From contig JANXWW010000111.1 in assembly GCA_025350945.1 (NCBI GenBank), forward strand, positions 1-7,951: a DNA stretch of 7,951 bases. The letters are read 5' to 3'. Positions 1 to 4,803 of the stretch are shown here, in pieces. A program made the translations under genes and the position numbers. The first letter of the stretch is position 1. Each line of letters opens with the position of its first letter. Under the pieces are notes generated by a model. That model was given only the letters and a program-made list of their open reading frames with translations. It made no database searches and was not told the origin of the DNA. Origin of the DNA: Burkholderiales bacterium. GTDB taxonomy: Bacteria; Pseudomonadota; Gammaproteobacteria; Burkholderiales; Usitatibacteraceae.

Positions 1-176
1 GCGCCGGGAACGAATGCGCTCCATAAACCGTACGTTATGAGCGTGCAAATGAAGCCGACCGTGAGCATTCGTAAAGCGCCTTCTGGCGTGGCGTCGTAGC
101 CCGTAACAGCCTTCCAGCGTGCGTCATGCCGCACGAGGTCGTTGTCGGATGGCGGTCCCAGTTTCAGCTTAAGCAT
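1..176 (-). CDS. N-terminal part of an unidentified single-pass inner-membrane protein (cut by the window edge)
   Basis: Only the first 58 codons are present; the frame is open to the left edge. The start is the ATG at 176-174, supported by an AGGAG Shine-Dalgarno at 188-184 (minus strand) with 7 bases of spacing. The protein opens MLKLKLGPPSDNDLVRHD, has a charged, presumably cytoplasmic stretch of about 36 residues containing R16, R20, K22 and R36, and then one hydrophobic segment at about residues 37-56 ending ...LWSAFVPG. The layout (short cytoplasmic tail, one helix, then an expected periplasmic domain) and the LW-A-F/L-xP wording after the helix recall the N-terminus of HlyD/PrtE-type membrane-fusion adaptors of type I secretion. 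That is a guess from about 20 residues; the diagnostic periplasmic part is missing. It follows panB on the same strand after 54 bases, but that gap holds a candidate CRP-like site, so it may have its own control. Confidence 0.7.
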   Translation of the reverse strand, partial: MLKLKLGPPSDNDLVRHDARWKAVTGYDATPEGALRMLTVGFICTLITYGLWSAFVPG

Positions 177-194
177 GGCGTTGCTCCTGGAGCC

Positions 195-216
195 TAATGT
201 GTTTCATTTCACATAA
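195..216. promoter_or_regulatory. CRP/Vfr-like palindromic site upstream of the left-edge gene
   Basis: The core TGTGTTTCATTTCACA (198-213) matches the CRP consensus TGTGA-N6-TCACA at 9 of 10 defined positions; only the fifth base of the left half differs (T for A). Flanking A/T bases extend it to an imperfect 22-bp palindrome whose arms are TAATGTG and CACATAA. It ends 18 bases before the start codon at 176 of the minus-strand membrane-protein gene and begins 14 bases past the panB stop. Being so close to the start codon, it would sit at or downstream of a promoter, which fits repression or a short-leader arrangement better than classical activation. The match is seen; binding is inferred. 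Confidence 0.4.
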
Positions 217-230
217 CTGCAATATAACTG
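213..230. repeat. Two direct copies of ATAACTG with an 11-bp period
   Basis: ATAACTG occurs at 213-219 and again at 224-230, the starts being 11 bases apart, or about one helical turn. The first copy overlaps the right arm of the CRP-like palindrome and the second abuts the panB stop codon at 231-233. Same-face repeats of this kind are typical of activator binding sites, and their place ahead of the left-edge gene would suit that, but the units are short and no regulator is identified. Confidence 0.3.
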
Positions 231-1052
231 TTATTTTCTCACCCCAAAACAATGCTCCGGCCTAGGAAATTCATTGGTGCGGACTTCTTTGGCATACGCG
301 GCGGCGGCATCTGATACGGCTAATCCCACATCGGTAAAACGTTTCGCAAACTTGGGCGTGAAGTCGGGAAACAATCCTAAAATATCTTCGGTCACCAGCA
401 CCTGGCCATCGCATGCGGGCGAGGCACCGATTCCGATGGTAGGAATTTTTATTGCTTCCGTGACCGCACGCGCGACCGGCTCAACGGTGCCTTCAATCAA
501 AATCCCGAACGCACCGGCGGCTTCAAAATTTTTCGCGATGCCGATCCATTTTGTCGCGGCGTCCTCCTCGCGACCTTGCGCCTTGAATCCACCCATCTCA
601 TGCACGCGCTGTGGCATCAAGCCAATATGCGGCATGATCGGAATACCGCGTGCTACTAAATATTCCACGGTCTCTACCAACTCTGCGCCGCCTTCGAGTT
701 TTAAACCCTGCGCGCCGGATTCTGCGAGCGCTCGCGCGCAGTTGCGATAGGCTTGTTCCTTCGATTCCTGATAGCTACCGAACGGCATATCCAACAGAAC
801 ACAGGAATGCTTGGAACCCCGCATCACCGCTTGGGTATGGGCAATCATGGTGTCGAGCGACACACCGAGCGTGCTGTCCATGCCGTAGACGACCATCGCG
901 AGCGAATCGCCCACCAACAATACATCGCAATGCTCGTCAATCAATTGCGCCATCGGCTTGGTGTAGGCCGTGAGCATGACGATTTTGGCGACGCCTTTCA
1001 TGTGGCGAAGGCCGGGAATCGAAATACGTTTTTGTGCGGAATGGATGCTCAT
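231..1052 (-). CDS. panB: 3-methyl-2-oxobutanoate hydroxymethyltransferase (ketopantoate hydroxymethyltransferase)
   Basis: Cytosolic enzyme that transfers a hydroxymethyl group from 5,10-methylene-tetrahydrofolate to 3-methyl-2-oxobutanoate, giving ketopantoate, the first committed step to pantothenate and CoA. The 273 residues cover the whole TIM-barrel fold (the E. coli enzyme has about 264). Recognisable blocks are IVMLTAYTKPMA at 24-35, VGDSLAMVVYGMDSTLGV at 47-64, LLDMPFGSY at 86-94, GLKLEGG at 116-122, PHIGLMPQ at 141-148, GGFKAQGR at 154-161, ILIEG at 184-188, PTIGIGAS at 204-211 and FTPKFAKRF at 231-239. D49, D88 and E120 align with the Mg-binding acids and E187 with the catalytic acid of the E. 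coli enzyme. The MSIHS start has only a weak GGTAAA-like ribosome site but fits the common N-terminus of this subgroup. It is divergent from the plus-strand operon beginning at 1127; panC is not in the window. Identification is secure. Confidence 0.96.
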   Translation of the reverse strand: MSIHSAQKRISIPGLRHMKGVAKIVMLTAYTKPMAQLIDEHCDVLLVGDSLAMVVYGMDSTLGVSLDTMIAHTQAVMRGSKHSCVLLDMPFGSYQESKEQAYRNCARALAESGAQGLKLEGGAELVETVEYLVARGIPIMPHIGLMPQRVHEMGGFKAQGREEDAATKWIGIAKNFEAAGAFGILIEGTVEPVARAVTEAIKIPTIGIGASPACDGQVLVTEDILGLFPDFTPKFAKRFTDVGLAVSDAAAAYAKEVRTNEFPRPEHCFGVRK

Positions 1053-1126
1053 ATTGATTTACCAATTCTGGTTTATTGCAAAAAAGTCACGGTATTATGC
1101 TTCATACAAATTGAGGAGAAACTCTA
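1053..1126. promoter_or_regulatory. Divergent promoter region between panB and the plus-strand membrane-protein/FadL/AlkB genes
   Basis: These 74 bases must hold the start signals for both directions unless transcripts enter from elsewhere. On the plus strand a TATTAT at 1093-1098 could be a -10 box but has no good -35 at 16-18 bases. On the minus strand the overlapping CATAAT (1099-1094) is a five-of-six -10 match, again with a poor -35. The plus-strand gene has a strong GAGGAG ribosome site at 1113-1118, 8 bases before its ATG. The two -10 candidates overlap on opposite strands, so the two promoters may compete. Boxes are weak and the exact starts cannot be fixed from sequence. Confidence 0.3.
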
Positions 1127-1477
1127 ATGGCATTAATTGCTCGATGGTGTTTGAACGCACTGGCTCTCATGCTGGTTGCGTATTTATATTCCGGCGTGCA
1201 GGTTACCGGAATCCAGGCTGCGTTGATTGCCGCGCTGGTGCTGGGGCTGGTGAATGCGCTGATTCGTCCGGTGCTGATTTTATTGACCTTGCCGGTGACA
1301 TTGCTCACGCTGGGATTATTTATTTTCATCATCAATGCGCTCCTGTTCTGGCTGGTTGCCGAAATGGTGCCGGGGTTTAAAGTATCAGGCTTTATGGCGG
1401 CGCTGTTGGGCTCGCTCATGTTTAGCGTGATCACGATGGCGACCAGCTTTTTGATTCCTGACGGCAAGAAAAAATAA
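1127..1477 (+). CDS. Small four-helix membrane protein, 'phage holin family' / PF04020 (YvlD-like)
   Basis: A 116-residue, very hydrophobic protein with four predicted membrane helices at about 5-22, 29-53, 56-80 and 87-110 and a basic KKK tail. The stretch NALIRPVLILLTLPVTL (43-59), the following LGLFIFIINALLFWLVA (62-78) and PGFKVSGFMAALLGSL (82-97) are the typical signature of the family, which annotation pipelines call 'phage holin family protein' although its members are usually chromosomal genes of unknown role. There is no lysis gene or other phage gene beside it. The start is supported by GAGGAG at 1113-1118. The FadL-type gene follows after 33 bases on the same strand, so the two probably share a transcript. 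A role in envelope or lipid handling would fit the neighbours but is not shown. Confidence 0.85.
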   Translation: MALIARWCLNALALMLVAYLYSGVQVTGIQAALIAALVLGLVNALIRPVLILLTLPVTLLTLGLFIFIINALLFWLVAEMVPGFKVSGFMAALLGSLMFSVITMATSFLIPDGKKK

Positions 1478-1510
1478 ATATTCAGTTATTTAAAAATCCG
1501 AGGAGATGAC

Positions 1511-2881
1511 ATGAAAACAAATCAGAAAGCAAATCAATTGAAGGCTTGCGCAGTTGCCATCGCCGCAATATTCATTGTGGGCTACGCGCAGGCAGGCGCG
1601 TTTCAAATTCTCGAACACGATGCCGCTGGCACGGGTACGGCTCATGCGAATACCGCTGAAGCGGGCAGCATTGCCAGCATGTTTGCCAATCCAGCGGCAA
1701 TGTCGTTTCAGTCGGGTACACAGTTTAGTGGTGTGCTGACGCCGATTGCCTTTGGTGCACGCTTCAAAAGCGACAGCGCGACCTCTGCAGTGGGCACGCC
1801 CACCAGCGGCGGCAACGGTGGCGACGCGGGCGGGACGAGCGTGGTGCCCGCCTTATTTTTCACCACCGATATCACCAGCAACTTGCGTTTTGGCATTGGC
1901 ATCACCACGCCCTATGCGCTGCGCACCGAATACGATGATGGCTGGGTGGGCCGCTATTTTGCATTGCGCACCAATCTGGAAACCATCGATATCAATCCTT
2001 CACTTTCTTTTAAAGTCAATGACGCGATTGCCATCGGCGTGGGCGTGTCAGCGCAGCGCGCCAATGCCGAAATTACCAAAGCCATCGATTTTGGTTCACG
2101 CTGCATTCCGGGCCTCACTCCCCTGTTGGGCGCAGCGGGTGCGGCAGGTGCTTGCGCGCAAGGTTTTGTGACGCCGCAAACGCGCGACGGCACCGTGAAA
2201 CTAAAAGCGAGTGACTGGCAAACCGGGTTTAATGTGGGCGCGATGTTTACCTTGTCGCCTGACACGCGCGTCGGTGTTTCGTATCGTTCTGCAATCACTC
2301 ACAAGCTTTCGGGTCAAGCCAGTTTTACCAATCCCGATCTGCCGGGCGCGTTGGCGGCACTCACGAAAACGCCCGCCACCACTGATGGTAGCGCCAATGC
2401 CGAGTTGAAATTGCCGGATGTATTTTCCATCGGACTCCATCACAAATTGGATGCCCAGTGGGCATTAATGGCCGATGTGTCGCAAACGCGCTGGAACCGG
2501 TTTAAAGAGATTCGCGTCAAATTTGATAACGGTGCCGCCGATAGCGTGGAGCCGCAAAATTATCGCAACACCACGCGTGTGGCCGTCGGCACTACTTTTC
2601 AGGCTAGAGCCGACACGGTGCTGCGCGGTGGTATCGCATTTGACCCGACGCCGGTCCGTGACGAATATCGTGTGCGCGTGCCGGATGGCGACCGCGTTTG
2701 GCTCTCGCTTGGCGCATCGATCAAGCCGAGCAAATCAATGTCGGTCGACGTGGGTGTATCGCGCCTGCTGGTGCGCGAACCCAACGCCGCCGTGAATGCG
2801 CCTGGCGTGGGCACGCTGCAAGGGCGTTATGAAAAAATCTCGGCAACAGCCGTTGCATTTCAGCTCAATCAATCTTTTTAG
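1511..2881 (+). CDS. FadL/TodX (OmpP1) family outer-membrane transport protein for long-chain fatty acids or hydrocarbons
   Basis: 456 residues, close to E. coli FadL (446 with signal). Residues 1-28 form a signal peptide: basic MKTNQKANQLK start, hydrophobic core AVAIAAIFIVGYA, and a likely cut after A28 in AQA|GAF. The mature N-terminus GAFQILEHDAAGTGTAHA (29-46) and the NPA triplet at 60-62 belong to the hatch/plug segment that gives the family its substrate path. The remainder alternates in the manner of a beta-barrel and ends in QLNQSF with the terminal phenylalanine used in outer-membrane assembly. A loop at about 195-225 is Gly/Ala-rich and holds a cysteine pair, C198 and C215. AGGAG at 1501-1505 sits 5 bases before the ATG. 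The alkB-type gene starts 8 bases after the stop, which argues that this channel feeds hydrophobic substrate to AlkB rather than serving ordinary fatty-acid uptake; that last point is inference. Confidence 0.92.
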   Translation: MKTNQKANQLKACAVAIAAIFIVGYAQAGAFQILEHDAAGTGTAHANTAEAGSIASMFANPAAMSFQSGTQFSGVLTPIAFGARFKSDSATSAVGTPTSGGNGGDAGGTSVVPALFFTTDITSNLRFGIGITTPYALRTEYDDGWVGRYFALRTNLETIDINPSLSFKVNDAIAIGVGVSAQRANAEITKAIDFGSRCIPGLTPLLGAAGAAGACAQGFVTPQTRDGTVKLKASDWQTGFNVGAMFTLSPDTRVGVSYRSAITHKLSGQASFTNPDLPGALAALTKTPATTDGSANAELKLPDVFSIGLHHKLDAQWALMADVSQTRWNRFKEIRVKFDNGAADSVEPQNYRNTTRVAVGTTFQARADTVLRGGIAFDPTPVRDEYRVRVPDGDRVWLSLGASIKPSKSMSVDVGVSRLLVREPNAAVNAPGVGTLQGRYEKISATAVAFQLNQSF

Positions 2882-2889
2882 AGTGCATC

Positions 2890-3975
2890 ATGCTGCTACA
2901 ACTGATCAATCCCGCGCCGCAAACCATGGCGCGCCTGCGCGCACTGACCGCGTTTTTTCCGCTGCTGATGGGCACGCTCATTGTTGGCACTATTTATCGG
3001 GCCAACATGGGTCACGCGCATGATCTGTGGGCTTGGTATCCCTTGTTTCAGGTGTTGATAATCACCACCCTCCTCGATTATCTGATCGGCAAAGACACCA
3101 CCAACGCAACGCCTGTAGCACCTCCCGCCTACTTTCGCTGGCTGGTGCTGGCCTGTGTGCCGATGCAAATTGGCGTATTGTTTTTCGCGGCGCATTTCTT
3201 TGTCACCGCACCGCTCACTTGGGCTGGCATGGTCGGCTGGGTCATCTCAGTAGGATTTATCAGCGGGATTATTGCGATCAATGTTGGCCATGAATTGATC
3301 CATAAAAATAGCCGACTTGAACGCACCGCAGGCGGCATCATCCTCGCTACCACCGCGTATGGCACCTTCAAGATTGAGCATGTGCTGGGACATCACGCGT
3401 GGGTGGCGACGGATCGTGATGCATCATCTGCCAAACGTGGCCAGAGCGTGTACGCATTTGTGCCGCGCGCGATTATTCATAACGCGCTAAATGCAGTTCG
3501 CCTTTCTGCAGCGTCACTCAAACGCCGCGGTTATTCCGCATGGTCGTTACGCAATGAATTATGGTGGTGGAGCGGTATGACCATTGCCTTCGGTACCTTG
3601 CTGGGTGCGGTGTTTGGGCCGATGGCGGTGCTTTTTTTCTTTGCGCAATCGCTAATGGCGATTGTCAGTCTGGAAATTATTAACTATATCGAGCACTATG
3701 GGCTACGCCGAAAAATGGAGGCTAATGGTCGCGCCGAAAAAGTGTCACCCGTGCATTCGTGGAATTCATCTTATTTTTTGACGAATGCATTTTTGTTCCA
3801 GCTACAGCGGCATTCGGATCATCACGCTAACGCCGCGCGTCGCTACCAGACACTCGAGCATCATGATGCCGCGCCGCAGCTTCCGGGCGGCTATGGTGCG
3901 ATGATGGTCTTGACCCTGCTGCCGCCGCTCTGGCGCGCGGTAATTCATCCGCGTATCCCACCTGAAAATGCGTGA
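2890..3975 (+). CDS. alkB: AlkB-type integral-membrane alkane 1-monooxygenase (non-haem di-iron)
   Basis: Inner-membrane enzyme that uses O2 and electrons from rubredoxin to oxidise the terminal methyl of n-alkanes to a primary alcohol. All family motifs are present: HELIHK at 134-139, EHVLGHHAWVATDRD at 163-177, NYIEHYGL at 265-272 and LQRHSDHHANAARRYQTL at 305-322, followed by QLPGGYGAMMVLTLLPPLW (330-348). The NYIEHYG and QRHSDHH wording separates AlkB from general fatty-acid desaturases and from xylene monooxygenase. Hydrophobic segments lie near 19-37, 48-66, 84-105, 112-132, 228-247 and 248-264. At 361 residues it covers the core but lacks the roughly 40-residue tail of the Pseudomonas GPo1 enzyme (401). 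There is no fused rubredoxin. The ATG at 2890 has only a weak AGAG upstream and lies 8 bases after the FadL-type stop, so translation is probably coupled to that gene. Residue 55 is valine where GPo1 AlkB has the chain-length-limiting tryptophan. A related substrate cannot be excluded. Confidence 0.94.
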   Translation: MLLQLINPAPQTMARLRALTAFFPLLMGTLIVGTIYRANMGHAHDLWAWYPLFQVLIITTLLDYLIGKDTTNATPVAPPAYFRWLVLACVPMQIGVLFFAAHFFVTAPLTWAGMVGWVISVGFISGIIAINVGHELIHKNSRLERTAGGIILATTAYGTFKIEHVLGHHAWVATDRDASSAKRGQSVYAFVPRAIIHNALNAVRLSAASLKRRGYSAWSLRNELWWWSGMTIAFGTLLGAVFGPMAVLFFFAQSLMAIVSLEIINYIEHYGLRRKMEANGRAEKVSPVHSWNSSYFLTNAFLFQLQRHSDHHANAARRYQTLEHHDAAPQLPGGYGAMMVLTLLPPLWRAVIHPRIPPENA

Positions 3976-4005
3976 CAAAAATATCGGGTTTTCGTAAAAA
4001 TACCC

Positions 4006-4033
4006 CTTGAAATTTAAGGGCTTGTCCCCAAAT
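4006..4033 (+). promoter_or_regulatory. Sigma-32 (RpoH) heat-shock promoter of grpE
   Basis: CTTGAAA at 4006-4012 is a perfect sigma-32 -35 element and is preceded by CCC as in the extended consensus. CCCCAAAT at 4026-4033 matches the -10 consensus CCCCATNT with one change. The spacer is 13 bases, inside the known range. Transcription would start near 4040 and leave a leader of about 30 bases before grpE. The -35 arm also takes part in a CCCTT...AAGGG inverted repeat (4004-4020), which has no T-run after it and is unlikely to be a terminator for alkB. Confidence 0.82.
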
Positions 4034-4034
4034 G

Positions 4035-4058
4035 CCTGTAAATATTTGTTTTCACAGG
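4035..4058 (+). promoter_or_regulatory. Possible short hairpin masking the grpE ribosome site (RNA-thermometer candidate)
   Basis: In the short grpE leader CCTGT (4035-4039) can pair with ACAGG (4054-4058), across a 14-base A/T-rich loop. The right arm covers part of AGGGA (4056-4060), the only ribosome site at good spacing (8 bases) from the ATG at 4069; a second AGGA at 4065-4068 touches the ATG and is too close. A weak hairpin of this sort that opens on heating would suit a heat-shock gene, but five base pairs with a large loop may simply be chance. Confidence 0.2.
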
Positions 4059-4068
4059 GATTTTAGGA

Positions 4069-4692
4069 ATGAGTACTGAACAAAACCACCACGCGCAAAA
4101 TCACAGCACGCAAAACAACCCGCAACACGACATCGATCAAAACACGCAAGCACCTCCCTCAGCAACCGACGCCGCAGCCGAAACACAAAATGCAGCCGCT
4201 GAAGCGGCCTCACCGACCGCCGCGCTGGAGGCAAAACTTGCTGAAGCCGTTGCACTCGCCGAAAAGCACAAGGATGAATGGCTGCGCGCCAAAGCGGAAA
4301 CCGATAACATCCGCCGCCGCTCGGCTGAAGATGTGCTGAAGGCGCAGAAATTCGGTGTGGAGAAAATAGCGGATTCGTTGCTCGCGGTAAAAGACAGTCT
4401 GGACGCCGCGCTGCTGGTGGAAAAACCATCCATCGAATCGTTTAAGGAAGGCATCGACATCACCGCGAGACAGCTTACGAATGTGTTCGAGCGATTTTCG
4501 ATTGCTGAAGTCAATCCCGCTGGTGCGAAATTTGACCCGACCAAACATCAGGCGATTGCTGCGCTAGAGAGCGAGCAGGAGCCGAACACGGTGCTGAACG
4601 TAATGCAGAAGGGCTACACCTTGCATGATCGCGTGCTACGACCGGCGTTGGTTACCGTCTCGAAAGCCAAGCCTGCACCCGCGTCAGATTAA
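4069..4692 (+). CDS. grpE: GrpE, nucleotide exchange factor of DnaK
   Basis: Homodimeric cytosolic co-chaperone that opens the DnaK nucleotide-binding domain to release ADP, completing the DnaK-DnaJ cycle. The 207 residues (E. coli 197) show the usual three parts: a low-complexity, disordered N-terminus rich in N, Q, H and A (1-50), a long coiled coil (about 50-135, with EWLRAKAETDNIRRRS at 69-84 typical of the family), and the C-terminal beta-wing domain with FDPTKHQAI (155-163) and the signature GYTLHDRVLRPALVTVSK. The wording EQEPNTVLNVMQKGYTLHDRVLRPA is close to betaproteobacterial GrpE as I remember it. AGGGA at 4056-4060 is the likely ribosome site. It is preceded by a sigma-32 promoter and followed after 111 bases by dnaK with its own promoter. 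Only the Asn/His/Gln-rich head is unusual, and this part varies freely in the family. Confidence 0.97.
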   Translation: MSTEQNHHAQNHSTQNNPQHDIDQNTQAPPSATDAAAETQNAAAEAASPTAALEAKLAEAVALAEKHKDEWLRAKAETDNIRRRSAEDVLKAQKFGVEKIADSLLAVKDSLDAALLVEKPSIESFKEGIDITARQLTNVFERFSIAEVNPAGAKFDPTKHQAIAALESEQEPNTVLNVMQKGYTLHDRVLRPALVTVSKAKPAPASD

Positions 4693-4714
4693 TTTCATCC
4701 GCACACAAAAAATA

Positions 4715-4742
4715 CTTGAATTGCCTGTGGATAACCCTATCT
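4715..4742 (+). promoter_or_regulatory. Sigma-32 (RpoH) heat-shock promoter of dnaK
   Basis: CTTGAAT at 4715-4721 matches the -35 consensus CTTGAAA with one change and CCCTATCT at 4735-4742 matches CCCCATNT with one change. The 13-base spacer equals that of the grpE promoter. The predicted leader is about 55 bases and leads to AGAGGA (4792-4797), 6 bases before the dnaK ATG. With this promoter dnaK can be induced independently of read-through from grpE. A DnaA box lies inside the spacer. Confidence 0.78.
4726..4734 (-). promoter_or_regulatory. Perfect consensus DnaA box inside the dnaK promoter
   Basis: TGTGGATAA on the plus strand is the reverse complement of TTATCCACA, the highest-affinity DnaA box. 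It fills bases 6 to 14 after the -35 element and ends directly before the -10 element of the sigma-32-like promoter. Any protein bound here would block RNA polymerase. No second box is seen nearby, so this is a single regulatory-type site, not an origin. The sequence match is exact; binding is inferred. Confidence 0.45.
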
Positions 4743-4803
4743 GTAGTGCAGAACATTTGCAATTTACAAAGTTTCGTCACATCAAAATTGAAGAGGAAAT
4801 ATC

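Noticed and set aside
274..750. Plus-strand open frame overlapping panB
   Set aside because: It is the shadow of panB; panB has full-length family motifs on the minus strand and the plus frame resembles nothing.
1127..1477. Prophage remnant, from the 'holin' family name
   Set aside because: No endolysin, spanin, integrase or other phage gene is present; PF04020 members are common chromosomal genes.
3976..4005. GGGT...ACCC hairpin after alkB as a terminator
   Set aside because: Arms at 3986-3989 and 4002-4005 are only four base pairs over an A/T-rich loop and no T-run follows.
4004..4020. Inverted repeat CCCTT...AAGGG as a terminator for alkB
   Set aside because: The stem is short with weak inner pairs, no T-run follows, and its left arm is the -35 element of the grpE heat-shock promoter.
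4763..4789. Second, sigma-70 promoter of dnaK using TTTACA at 4763-4768
   Set aside because: The -35 is good but no acceptable -10 lies at 16-18 bases, and the start would fall on the ribosome site.
4693..4803. CIRCE (HrcA) operator before dnaK or grpE
   Set aside because: No TTAGCACTC...GAGTGCTAA-type inverted repeat is visible in either upstream gap; the sigma-32 elements explain heat control.
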